Positions 46,938 to 54,588 of a stretch of 64,000 nt of DNA are shown here, piece by piece. Both the position numbers and the translations under genes were made by a program. The notes beneath the pieces were generated by a model. The model was not told where the DNA came from and searched no databases. It was given only the letters and a program-made list of their open reading frames with translations. This stretch comes from Winogradskyella bathintestinalis (lineage in GTDB: Bacteria > Bacteroidota > Bacteroidia > Flavobacteriales > Flavobacteriaceae), in NCBI RefSeq assembly GCF_030407435.1, contig NZ_JASDDK010000001.1, positions 868,001-932,000 of the forward strand, read 5' to 3'. The first letter of the stretch is position 1, and each line of letters starts with the position of its first letter.

Positions 46938-47672
46938 CTGAATTTTATTGAACAACATAAAGCATTAATCATCACAGTACTTTTAGCAGGGACCGTGGTC
47001 TTTGGGTTGTTTAGTATTCAAATTAAACGACACCAAGATTTAATTACCGAGAGTTACTATCTTCTTGAACCCGAACCTGAAAAAACCGATACCGAGCTTC
47101 AAGAATTAGAAGCATTAAATGCAGAATCTACCAATAAAGCATTTAATGAAGATGAGGAATACAAAGAAATGATGCGTAATTTCAAGACAGTTGATGCCAA
47201 TGATTTTGAACGCACAACAAAAGCGATAGAAGAATCTAAAGCAGGTGATGAAACGTCTGAAGAAGCGAACAATATTGAATCTTTTGCGAATAGCGGAGAT
47301 TATGCTTTAAAATCTAACGAAACGCAATCTTTTAAAAAATTACAAAACGAACTGCAACGGCGATTAAAAAATAAAAAAATAGCAGATGAGCATGCTAAAA
47401 ATAAAGGAACACTAACTTATTCTTTAAAAGGTAGAACTTTGGTACATTACAAAATACCACGTTACCTCTGTGAAACAGGTGGAAAAATTGTGGTCACCAT
47501 TAAAGTAAATGCAGCAGGAAATGTGATGGATGCCAACGTTAATGGTTCGTCAAATTCTAATAATAAATGTCTAATCGATCATGCTATTGCTTACGCAGAA
47601 TCAGTGCAGTTTAATGAATCAAGCCAAACAGACCAATTAGGTACTATTACGTTTTTGTTCAGAGGTAAATAA
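46938..47672 (+). CDS. TonB-like protein, membrane-anchored
   Basis: An energy-transducer-like protein. The reading frame has a GTG at 46995, but that falls inside a membrane helix. Read upstream, the frame gives NFIEQHKALIITVLLAGTVVFG, a clean N-terminal anchor, so a CTG at 46938 is the likely start (about 244 residues). After the anchor comes an acidic, Glu-rich region (EPEPEKTDTELQELEAL) and a C-terminal TonB-like domain (GKIVVTIKVNAAGNVMDANV, TITFLFRGK). Non-ATG initiation is an inference. It lies 74 bases after truB. Confidence 0.7.
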   Translation: MNFIEQHKALIITVLLAGTVVFGLFSIQIKRHQDLITESYYLLEPEPEKTDTELQELEALNAESTNKAFNEDEEYKEMMRNFKTVDANDFERTTKAIEESKAGDETSEEANNIESFANSGDYALKSNETQSFKKLQNELQRRLKNKKIADEHAKNKGTLTYSLKGRTLVHYKIPRYLCETGGKIVVTIKVNAAGNVMDANVNGSSNSNNKCLIDHAIAYAESVQFNESSQTDQLGTITFLFRGK

Positions 47673-47711
47673 AGTTTCAGATCTCTCAATCGTCATTTTT
47701 TGAAGATTCAT

Positions 47712-48326
47712 TTAGCTCAATAACCTTACTAAATCTGCAATAGTAGATTGTCCTTTATCAATATTATACCATCGTTGCAAGTCTTCTTTAAATGCGGGCG
47801 TTAAAATACCATGTTCAGTTTTGTATGCGTTAACTAAGTTAGTCGCTACTGTCGGTCTTGGTCCGAAAGTATTTATAACTTCGTTCGTTTCAGAATCTAG
47901 CATCACTAACTTCGGAATTGATTTTCCACCATTAGTTAAAAATTGATCCATGAGCGCTTCATTTTCATCTCTTAAGACAATCTTATATTCAATATTAGCA
48001 TTCAGTTCGGCCACTTTATTGATAATTGGCATAATATGCGCAGCATCGCCACACCAACTTTCAGAAATTACCAACCATGTTATTTTTTTAGTATAATTTT
48101 CAATAAATGATTTAATCTCTTCAGAAACTTTAGCAGTTTTATCCCAACGTCTCATACGTCTGTCGTTTAGTTGTGTGTAGGCCACCAAGTCTTCAGATTT
48201 ATCGTTTCCTGTAGTTGAATTTTTGGCAACTAAATTTGAAACTAAAATTCTATAGTCAGCATAAGTCATACTATTATTTAGACTTTCTGAAATAATATCT
48301 TTTATAGTGAGTGTGTTTGTATCCAT
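47712..48326 (-). CDS. Thioredoxin-family protein with WCGDA site
   Basis: A 204-residue cytoplasmic thioredoxin-fold protein of a Bacteroidota family. The active-site region reads SWCGDAAH, so the usual CxxC is reduced to one cysteine. Disulfide exchange by the classic two-cysteine route is therefore not possible. The fold continues with the cis-proline segment SIPKLVMLD. It has no signal peptide. A perfect promoter box ends 5 bases before the ATG. Confidence 0.85.
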   Translation of the reverse strand: MDTNTLTIKDIISESLNNSMTYADYRILVSNLVAKNSTTGNDKSEDLVAYTQLNDRRMRRWDKTAKVSEEIKSFIENYTKKITWLVISESWCGDAAHIMPIINKVAELNANIEYKIVLRDENEALMDQFLTNGGKSIPKLVMLDSETNEVINTFGPRPTVATNLVNAYKTEHGILTPAFKEDLQRWYNIDKGQSTIADLVRLLS

Positions 48327-48330
48327 ATAA

Positions 48331-48338
48331 CAAAAATA
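48331..48338 (-). promoter_or_regulatory. Promoter abutting the thioredoxin-like start codon
   Basis: TATTTTTG on the minus strand, with TTG 23 bases further upstream, ends 5 bases before the ATG at 48326. It predicts a leaderless mRNA. Confidence 0.55.
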
Positions 48339-48405
48339 AGCTTCTATTGCTATTTTTTATGCAACAGTTGTTACATTAGTAGCTTTAAATAATATTCCTT
48401 ACAGC

Positions 48406-48969
48406 ATGAGTAAAAACAGATGTGGTTGGTGTGTGGGTGATGATTTATATGAAGCTTACCACGATGAAGAATGGGGTGTGCCAGTATATGATGATGCCAC
48501 ACTATTTGAGTTTTTGATTTTAGAAACTTTTCAAGCTGGATTAAGCTGGATCACCATATTAAAAAAACGAGAGAATTTTAGAAAAGCATTCGATAATTTT
48601 GATTATAAAAAAATAGCCCTTTACGAAAATGATAAAGTGCAAACGTTGTTACAAAATTCAGGTATTGTTAGAAATAAGCTAAAAGTAAATGCTACTATTA
48701 CTAACGCGCAGGCTTTTATGAAAATTCAACAAGAATTTGAATCCTTTTCCACATATATTTGGAATTTTGTAGATGGAAAACCTGTAAAACACAGTTTTGA
48801 AGATTACAAAAAAGCACCAGCAAATACATCATTGAGTGATGCCATTAGTAAAGACTTAAAAAAGCGAGGTTTTAAATTTGTAGGCTCAACTGTAATTTAT
48901 GCATTTATGCAAGCCACAGGGGTGGTTAACGATCATGAAGTTTCGTGTTTTAGATATCACGAGGTTTAA
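48406..48969 (+). CDS. tag: DNA-3-methyladenine glycosylase I
   Basis: A constitutive base-excision repair enzyme for 3-methyladenine. The 187-residue protein opens with the zinc-binding RCGWC, then YHDEEWGVPVYDD and LETFQAGLSWITILKKRENF. A C-terminal His/Cys pair (NDHEVSCFRYH) completes the zinc site. It converges with aat, and the two coding regions overlap by 20 bases at their ends. Confidence 0.96.
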   Translation: MSKNRCGWCVGDDLYEAYHDEEWGVPVYDDATLFEFLILETFQAGLSWITILKKRENFRKAFDNFDYKKIALYENDKVQTLLQNSGIVRNKLKVNATITNAQAFMKIQQEFESFSTYIWNFVDGKPVKHSFEDYKKAPANTSLSDAISKDLKKRGFKFVGSTVIYAFMQATGVVNDHEVSCFRYHEV

Positions 48970-49588
48970 TAAATTCGAGAAAATCGTTACGAGAAATGTG
49001 TTTTGCACCTAAGCTTTCAAGGTGGTTGGTATGAAGTTGACAATCAATTAATTTGTAGTTAGCGTTTTGAATAAATGTTATAAAGCCTACTTTACTGGCA
49101 TTACTTACTTTGGTAAACATACTTTCGCCACAAAAAACATTTTTATTAACCTCAATGCCATATAAACCGCCGACTAGGTGGTTATTCTGCCAGACTTCTA
49201 CAGATTTCGCGTAGCCGAGTTGATGTAGTTTGTAATAAGCGTTTATCATATCTTCAGTTATCCAAGTGCCATTTTGGTCTTGGCGTTTGGTAAGTGCACA
49301 GTTTTCTACAACGGCTTTAAATGCTTTATTTGTAGTTACCTCGAAACTGTCTTTTTTTAGCACTTGTCTCATACTTTTAGAGATTTTTAAATCTTGAGGA
49401 AGTAAAACAAATCTCGGGTCTGGTGACCACCATAATATGGGTTCTTCGTCTTGAAACCAAGGAAATATACCTTTAGAATAAGCATATAACAGCCGTTGGG
49501 GCGATAGATCTCCACCAATGGCCAAAAGGCCTTCTGCAGAAGCTTCAGATACGTCGGGAAAATCAATTTTTTGTGTAAGAAAATGCAT
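48950..49588 (-). CDS. aat: Leucyl/phenylalanyl-tRNA--protein transferase
   Basis: Aat adds Leu or Phe to the N-terminus of proteins with basic N-terminal residues and so marks them for ClpAP. The 212-residue length is normal. Family signatures are GLLAIGGDLSPQRLLYAYSKGIFPWF (about residues 20-45) and GGLYGIEVNKNVFCGESMFTKVSNASKVG. clpA/clpS are not in the window. Its 3' end overlaps the end of tag on the other strand. Confidence 0.96.
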   Translation of the reverse strand: MHFLTQKIDFPDVSEASAEGLLAIGGDLSPQRLLYAYSKGIFPWFQDEEPILWWSPDPRFVLLPQDLKISKSMRQVLKKDSFEVTTNKAFKAVVENCALTKRQDQNGTWITEDMINAYYKLHQLGYAKSVEVWQNNHLVGGLYGIEVNKNVFCGESMFTKVSNASKVGFITFIQNANYKLIDCQLHTNHLESLGAKHISRNDFLEFIKPRDI

Positions 49589-49634
49589 GATTATTAATAT
49601 AAATTGAACTTTTCACAATGTTAATTTCAGCGAT

Positions 49635-49642
49635 TAACTTTG
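49635..49642 (+). promoter_or_regulatory. TAnnTTTG promoter of a small plus-strand transcript
   Basis: TAACTTTG matches the -7 box, and no annotated plus-strand gene follows. About 107 bases downstream there is a strong terminator, so the pair bounds a short transcript. Confidence 0.45.
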
Positions 49643-49648
49643 ATGCTA

Positions 49649-49778
49649 AAAGAATTTTAGTGATATTTGAGTTGACCTTTATGAAAAAATTTTTGTTCAT
49701 CATTGCTTTTTTATTGTTTGTAGAGGTCAAACCTAAACCACTATTCTTAGTCCTGATTAACCATCAGGACTTTTTTTT
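49649..49778 (+). ncRNA. Candidate small RNA or micro-ORF transcript
   Basis: A predicted transcript of about 130 bases between the promoter box at 49635 and the terminator at 49749-49778. It contains the start of a 36-codon frame (49681-49791) with a signal-like N-terminus MKKFLFIIAFLLFV, but the terminator stem lies inside that frame, so full translation would require readthrough. It may be a small RNA, or a leader-type peptide without a downstream gene. Confidence 0.35.
49749..49778 (+). terminator. Intrinsic terminator of the small plus-strand transcript
   Basis: An 8-bp stem AGTCCTGA/TCAGGACT with a 7-base loop is followed by eight T. The nearest plus-strand gene upstream (tag) ends 780 bases away. 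Confidence 0.85.
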
Positions 49779-49798
49779 AATGAGAAGATAATAAATAA

Positions 49799-49830
49799 AA
49801 AAAGATCTGTTTTATTAAAAACAGATCTTC
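49799..49830 (-). terminator. Terminator after the DUF3127 gene
   Basis: An 11-bp stem AGATCTGTTTT/AAAACAGATCT with a 4-base loop has a seven-T run on the minus strand. Confidence 0.88.
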
Positions 49831-49857
49831 TTTATAAAAAATTTACAACGTTCTACT

Positions 49858-50235
49858 TTAGAAAGGTAAATCGTCGTTATCATCTTTCTTTAAATCACTC
49901 ACTGGTTCAAAAGCTTCCGTTGGAGGAACAGGAGGCATGTCTCCACTTGAAGATTGTGCCTGTACAGCTTCAATTCTCCAACCTTGTATAGAGTTAAAAT
50001 ATTTAGTTTCACCTTGTGGATTTACCCATTCTCTACCTCTTAGATTAATATTAATTTTAACCTGCTGACCAACTTGGTAACTGTTTAATAAATCTGTTTT
50101 ATCTTGAACAAATTCCACCATAATATGCTGCGGATATTGCTCTTCTGTAGTCACTACAACTTCTCTTTTTCTAAACCCATTACTACCAAAAGTTTGAGTC
50201 TCTCCTACCATTTTAATACGTCCTTGTACTTCCAT
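49858..50235 (-). CDS. DUF3127 protein with SSB-like acidic tip
   Basis: A 125-residue protein of the Bacteroidota DUF3127 family. Residues 1-95 look like a small OB-type beta-barrel; the segment GREWVNPQGETKYFNSIQGW resembles the SSB strand pair RKWTDDKGMERYSTEIQCDEF encoded at 33205-33657. A Pro/Ser-rich linker follows, and the last six residues, NDDLPF, nearly repeat the SSB tip DDDLPF. This suggests a second SSB-like protein that recruits SSB partners; single-strand binding is inferred, not seen. A strong terminator follows. Confidence 0.85.
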   Translation of the reverse strand: MEVQGRIKMVGETQTFGSNGFRKREVVVTTEEQYPQHIMVEFVQDKTDLLNSYQVGQQVKININLRGREWVNPQGETKYFNSIQGWRIEAVQAQSSSGDMPPVPPTEAFEPVSDLKKDDNDDLPF

Positions 50236-50279
50236 TTTTGCTTAATCTATAAATTATATAATACTTACATTTTTTGAGG

Positions 50280-51149
50280 CTACGAAAGTAATAACTTCCA
50301 AGCACTTTTTACGTCTCCATAGCTCAAATAATTTTGGGCTATTTTATGTTTTTCCCTATGCGATGCGGTTTTTATGTCTGGGTATCGTTCGGAAATATCG
50401 GCAATGAATAAATTTACTTCATCAGTATTAGGCAAAGCTTCAACATTGGCTAACATACCAAGATTATTTCCTGTTAAAATCATACTATTTCTAACATGCT
50501 CTGGCATATTATCTACACCAATTCCCATTGTTGCTAACGGTTTAGGAATTTCAAAAAAACCTTTATTGGCTCTGCTATAATAACTTCCCCCGGCTCTTGA
50601 CACTAAATCTAAAACTTCTTGATTTATGGTTTGGTCCTCATTTAAAACGTCCTCAGAAATATGTAATTTTACTACTTCGCATATCACTAAATTTCCTGCT
50701 CCTCCTTCAGCTCCTAGTTGCACAATATCATTAACCTTACATTCTAACTGTACTGGCGATTCTGCAACTCTAAACGGTTTTACGATGTCTGAAGACAACA
50801 TGGTTAAGCCAGCTTTTTCAAATTCGTTTACACCTTCCGGATATTCCGTACTTGTCAGAGAGGTTTGTTGAACCATATCGTAATTCACTACATTAATAAC
50901 AACTTCTTTAGTTGTTTCAACATTGCTTAAAGTGTGTTTGGTAGTGTTATCTCTTACCCGTCTGGCCGGTGAAAAAATTAATATCGGAGGATTTGCGCTA
51001 AACACGTTAAAAAAGCTAAATGGTGATAAATTAGGATTGCCATTGGTATCAATTGTACTCGCAAAAGCGATGGGTCTTGGAGCAATAGCACTTAATAAAT
51101 AACTGTGTAAAACGCCTGTTGAAAGGTCTTTAGGAACAAATGAAACCAT
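50280..51149 (-). CDS. Flavin reductase family protein
   Basis: A 289-residue flavin reductase-like (FMN-binding split barrel) protein. It starts MVSFVPKDLSTGVLHSYLLSAIAPRPIAF, and SPFSFFNVFSANPPILIFSP is the classic flavin-binding stretch; a C-terminal helical extension of about 90 residues follows. The family uses NAD(P)H to reduce flavin or flavin-bound substrates; the substrate is unknown. It is divergent from a histidine kinase gene. Confidence 0.9.
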   Translation of the reverse strand: MVSFVPKDLSTGVLHSYLLSAIAPRPIAFASTIDTNGNPNLSPFSFFNVFSANPPILIFSPARRVRDNTTKHTLSNVETTKEVVINVVNYDMVQQTSLTSTEYPEGVNEFEKAGLTMLSSDIVKPFRVAESPVQLECKVNDIVQLGAEGGAGNLVICEVVKLHISEDVLNEDQTINQEVLDLVSRAGGSYYSRANKGFFEIPKPLATMGIGVDNMPEHVRNSMILTGNNLGMLANVEALPNTDEVNLFIADISERYPDIKTASHREKHKIAQNYLSYGDVKSAWKLLLS

Positions 51150-51273
51150 GTATTTTACTGATTTTCAACAAATATACTTATATAGATTTGCGGACAAAAA
51201 TATTTTATAAATAATAGCGTACAATATTATTAACACTTTTGCATTATATTTAGAATTGAAACAAAATTATCGC

Positions 51274-52422
51274 ATGGTTTTTAGCCTAAATAGAAATGTA
51301 ATCCGTTGGATTATTGTTATATCTTCCTTTATTATCATTTCCCTTATACTTGGAAATACGTATACATTTTTTCAGAACTTTAAAGCTGAAGAACGTAACA
51401 AAATGAAAACGTGGTCTCTTGCCCAAAAAGAACTAAGTAAAACTCAAGATTTAAATACCGATATTGAATTACCTTTAGCAATATTGTCTAGTAATACCAC
51501 AACTCCCATGATTAATGTTTATAGTGATGGGAGTTTAAATCCAAGAAATATTAACGAAGTAAAAGCCAAAGATTCACTTTATCTTTTAAAGTTAATTAAA
51601 CAATTTAAGGAAGAAAATGATCCCATAGAAATTAGTTACAAGGGCAAAGTATTTTCAACAGTATATTATGGCAATTCACCTTTATTAAACAAATTAAAAT
51701 ATTATCCTTTAGCGTTATTACTTATTATTTTACTTTTTGGAGCTGTAGTTTATTTCTTTTATCGCAGTTCTAAAATTGCGGAACAAAATAAACTCTGGAC
51801 AGGTATGGCAAAGGAAACAGCCCATCAAATAGGGACTCCTTTATCTTCCTTAGTAGGTTGGGCCGAAATTTTAAAAACTGAAAATATTAATCCAGATTAT
51901 ATTTTTGAAATAGAAAAAGATATAGACAGACTGCAAACCATAACAGAACGATTCAGTAAAATTGGTTCTGCTCCCACACTTAAAATTATGGACATTGTTG
52001 CTGTAACGAAATCGTCTTACGAATATTTAAGGTCCCGTTCATCTAAATTAATTAATTTTGAAATTGTAATTCCCGAAAATGAAATTTTAGTCAACTTAAA
52101 CGAGCAACTTTTTAGTTGGACGATTGAAAATCTCGTTAAAAATGCTATTGACGCCATGAAAGGTAAAGGCGATTTAAGATTAGAATTAATACAACTCGAA
52201 AGTCAGGTATTTATTCAAATTTCTGATACCGGAAAGGGAATTTCGAAATCGTCTTTCACCAAAATTTTTGAACCAGGTTATACGACCAAGAAACGCGGTT
52301 GGGGACTTGGCTTGTCTTTAGCCAAACGTATTATTGAAGACTATCATAACGGTAAAATAAAAGTATTAAATTCTGAAATCGGAAAGGGAACAACGATTCA
52401 AATCATGTTGAAAACCGTCTGA
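51274..52422 (+). CDS. Sensor histidine kinase
   Basis: A 382-residue membrane kinase. I use the ATG at 51274; a TTG six codons earlier is the only alternative. Two transmembrane helices (about 11-33 and 143-163) flank a periplasmic sensor loop of about 110 residues. The phosphorylated His184 lies in ETAHQIGTPLSS. The ATPase part has the N-box (ENLVKNAIDAM), the G1 box (DTGKGIS) and the G2 box (GWGLGLSLAKRI). No response regulator is adjacent, so the partner is encoded elsewhere. Confidence 0.93.
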   Translation: MVFSLNRNVIRWIIVISSFIIISLILGNTYTFFQNFKAEERNKMKTWSLAQKELSKTQDLNTDIELPLAILSSNTTTPMINVYSDGSLNPRNINEVKAKDSLYLLKLIKQFKEENDPIEISYKGKVFSTVYYGNSPLLNKLKYYPLALLLIILLFGAVVYFFYRSSKIAEQNKLWTGMAKETAHQIGTPLSSLVGWAEILKTENINPDYIFEIEKDIDRLQTITERFSKIGSAPTLKIMDIVAVTKSSYEYLRSRSSKLINFEIVIPENEILVNLNEQLFSWTIENLVKNAIDAMKGKGDLRLELIQLESQVFIQISDTGKGISKSSFTKIFEPGYTTKKRGWGLGLSLAKRIIEDYHNGKIKVLNSEIGKGTTIQIMLKTV

Positions 52423-52666
52423 CAACCAAAATAGCAAATTAATATTGGTTTATTAGAGCGTCTGTTCGTAGCGATTATCTAAGGACGTGAGAATGATAAT
52501 CTCTCGGAAAAAGAGGTTAGAAAAATGTATGTTGTTTTTTAATTATTAGTGGCTAAATTTTTTTTTAAAAGAAAAATTCAAGTTAGTCTTCTCTAAATGT
52601 GTTAATTATGAAAATTTAAAGTTTAAAACAAGAGGGTTCTGAACTTTAAATTTCAAAATTTTAGCT

Positions 52667-52674
52667 TAAATTTG
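52667..52674 (+). promoter_or_regulatory. Promoter abutting the zinc-ribbon gene start codon
   Basis: TAAATTTG ends 3 bases before the ATG at 52678, so the transcript would begin at or just inside the coding region. No -33 element is obvious. Confidence 0.45.
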
Positions 52675-52677
52675 ACC

Positions 52678-53034
52678 ATGAATTCGTCACGATATTTCAC
52701 TTTAAAAAAAGCCAGAATAGGAAATAACTGTCCTGAATGTTATTCTAATGATAGCTTAGAGCTTACCTTTAAACAAACCTTAATAGAATCGAAATTTTAT
52801 AAAGCGATTACCAATGAAACTACTAGCGAGTTACGATGTCTTAATTGTGAATTGCAGATTTTTCCAGTAAGATGGACCGATGATATTGAGCGTGTGGTAG
52901 ATTACCATAAGAGAGGACTTAAAACTAAACCTAAATCCATTCAGTTAAAACCTATTGCTGGAGTAATAATAGCTGTTGTTGTTGCCGTAATAACTGCAAT
53001 AGTTTTATTTGCAACAGGTATAATTTCTTATTAA
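52678..53034 (+). CDS. Zinc-ribbon protein with C-terminal membrane helix
   Basis: A 118-residue protein. Two cysteine pairs, CPEC near residue 20 and CLNC near residue 54, form a rubredoxin-like zinc ribbon. A basic linker follows (KRGLKTKPKSIQLKP), then one membrane helix at the C-terminus (AGVIIAVVVAVITAIVLFATGI). I do not recognise a named family. It is probably tail-anchored, with the ribbon in the cytoplasm. It converges with the HIT gene; the two stop codons are adjacent. Confidence 0.8.
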   Translation: MNSSRYFTLKKARIGNNCPECYSNDSLELTFKQTLIESKFYKAITNETTSELRCLNCELQIFPVRWTDDIERVVDYHKRGLKTKPKSIQLKPIAGVIIAVVVAVITAIVLFATGIISY

Positions 53035-53424
53035 CTATAAATATGAGCTAATCTGTTTTGCGATCTTTTCAAATTCTTCTGGCTCTAATTTTTGTTTATT
53101 TGAAAAACGTGCATCGTCCATAGTGTGAAGCGGGATTAAATGGACATGAACATGAGGGACTTCTAAACCAATTACCGACATTCCAACGCGTTCACAAGGC
53201 ACTGCTTTTTCAATAGCTATACCTACCTTTCTTGAAAATTGCATTAACCTAGTGTAAGTGTCTTCATCTAAATCGAAAATTTTATTAACCTCTTTTTTAG
53301 GTATACAAAGCGTATGGCCTTTTGTATTTGGGTTAATGTCTAAAAACGCAAAAAAATCTTCGGTTTCAGCAACTTTATAAGACGGTATTTCGCCTTTAAT
53401 TATTTTTGTGAAGAGTGTTGCCAT
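53035..53424 (-). CDS. HIT family protein
   Basis: A 129-residue histidine-triad hydrolase with HVHVHLIP at 91-98, the signature of HINT-type purine nucleoside phosphoramidases. The N-terminal FTKIIKGEIPSYKV is typical. It lies 100 bases after greA on the same strand, with a terminator in between. The cellular substrate is not known. Confidence 0.95.
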   Translation of the reverse strand: MATLFTKIIKGEIPSYKVAETEDFFAFLDINPNTKGHTLCIPKKEVNKIFDLDEDTYTRLMQFSRKVGIAIEKAVPCERVGMSVIGLEVPHVHVHLIPLHTMDDARFSNKQKLEPEEFEKIAKQISSYL

Positions 53425-53456
53425 AGGGATTGAGATATTGTAACTATTATAAATAT

Positions 53457-53486
53457 AAAAAGATTCCTGTAATAAGGAATCTTTTT
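53457..53486 (-). terminator. Terminator after greA
   Basis: A 12-bp stem AAAAAGATTCCT/AGGAATCTTTTT with a 6-base loop; the T-run is part of the stem end. Confidence 0.8.
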
Positions 53487-53524
53487 ATGATATATCTATA
53501 AAATTATTATCTATTTGATGAATG

Positions 53525-53998
53525 TTATCTCGAAATTTCTAAAATATCGAATTTCATAGTACCATTTGGTACCTGTATTTCGGCAGTATCACCTACCGAT
53601 TTTCCTAATAATCCTTTTCCGATAGGAGAGTTTATAGATATTTTGCCCGAAGCTAAATCTGCTTCACTTTCAGCCACCAAAGTATAGATCATTTCCATAC
53701 CATTAGTTTGGTTTTTTATTTTAACTTTTGACAAAGCCAAAACCTTAGATAAATCTAATTGTGACTCATCAATAACTCTGGCACCAGATAAAGTTTCCTC
53801 CATTTTAGAAATCTTCATTTCTAACATACCTTGAGCTTCTTTAGCTGCATCGTATTCGGCATTTTCACTTAAATCTCCCTTGTCTCTAGCTTCTGCAATC
53901 GCTTGTGATGCTTTTGGACGTTCCACGTCTTTAAGTTGGTTTAATTCGTCGCGTAATTTTTTTAAACCCTCAGCGGTGTAATAAGATACTTTACTCAT
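53525..53998 (-). CDS. greA: Transcription elongation factor GreA
   Basis: GreA restarts backtracked RNA polymerase by stimulating transcript cleavage. The 157-residue protein has the N-terminal coiled coil (about 1-75, with DLSENAEYDAAKEAQG, the acidic tip) and the C-terminal FKBP-like domain (INSPIGKGLLGKSVGD). Its leader carries a terminator-like hairpin at the predicted start of transcription, suggesting attenuation. HIT follows downstream. Confidence 0.97.
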   Translation of the reverse strand: MSKVSYYTAEGLKKLRDELNQLKDVERPKASQAIAEARDKGDLSENAEYDAAKEAQGMLEMKISKMEETLSGARVIDESQLDLSKVLALSKVKIKNQTNGMEMIYTLVAESEADLASGKISINSPIGKGLLGKSVGDTAEIQVPNGTMKFDILEISR

Positions 53999-54055
53999 AA
54001 TTCATTCGTTTATAATAAATAAAATGCTGAAACTCCAAAAGCGTGGGGACAGCAT

Positions 54056-54081
54056 AAAAAAAATCTCGCGCTGACGAGATT
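54056..54081 (-). terminator. Terminator-like hairpin in the greA leader
   Basis: A 7-bp stem AATCTCG/CGAGATT with a 6-base loop, followed on the minus strand by a run of T. It lies at the very 5' end of the predicted greA mRNA, 58 bases before the ATG, and no upstream minus-strand gene reads into it, so it is a possible attenuator of greA. Confidence 0.6.
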
Positions 54082-54087
54082 ACTATA

Positions 54088-54095
54088 CAAATATA
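54088..54095 (-). promoter_or_regulatory. Promoter for greA (TTG-N21-TAnnTTTG)
   Basis: TATATTTG on the minus strand with TTG 21 bases upstream. The predicted start is at about 54081-54085, next to the hairpin. Confidence 0.65.
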
Positions 54096-54150
54096 TAAAA
54101 TATTTACGGCAAAGTTCAATTAATTGTAAATTGCCTTTCAAAAATTGAAG

Positions 54151-54588
54151 ATGAAAAAAGTACTTTTAATACTTAGTTGTGTTGTGTTTTTTGGATGCGA
54201 TAAAAACGAAATTAGCAGCAACTGTAACTTTTTGTTTGATGTCGGTGTGAATCTTACCGTAAACTTAAATTTACCACAATTTAATCAACTTTTATTTATA
54301 GGTAGTGCTGTTAAGGTAGAAGGGCAGGGTAATGAAGGTATTATTTTATACAGATTGAATACCTCCACCTTATTAGCTTGGGATGGTGCAGATCCTAATC
54401 ATCCTCCATCTGCTTGCTCTGCACTATCATTAGAGGCAAACGATGGTACTGCAACATGTGGGTGTGCCGAAGAAAATTCTTATTATTTAGCAACAGGGAG
54501 CTTTGTAGGCGATAATCCTCCACCATGTACGTTAAAACCATACAGGGTGGAGGCTATTGGGAATAATTCTTACCTAATTAGTAATTAA
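54151..54588 (+). CDS. Hypothetical lipoprotein
   Basis: A 145-residue predicted lipoprotein. The ATG at 54151 gives a normal signal that ends at Cys16 (VVFFGC); a TTG two codons earlier is not needed. Several further cysteines, including the pair in TCGC, may form disulfides. I do not recognise the family. Its end overlaps by 4 bases the end of the TonB receptor gene on the other strand. Confidence 0.75.
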   Translation: MKKVLLILSCVVFFGCDKNEISSNCNFLFDVGVNLTVNLNLPQFNQLLFIGSAVKVEGQGNEGIILYRLNTSTLLAWDGADPNHPPSACSALSLEANDGTATCGCAEENSYYLATGSFVGDNPPPCTLKPYRVEAIGNNSYLISN

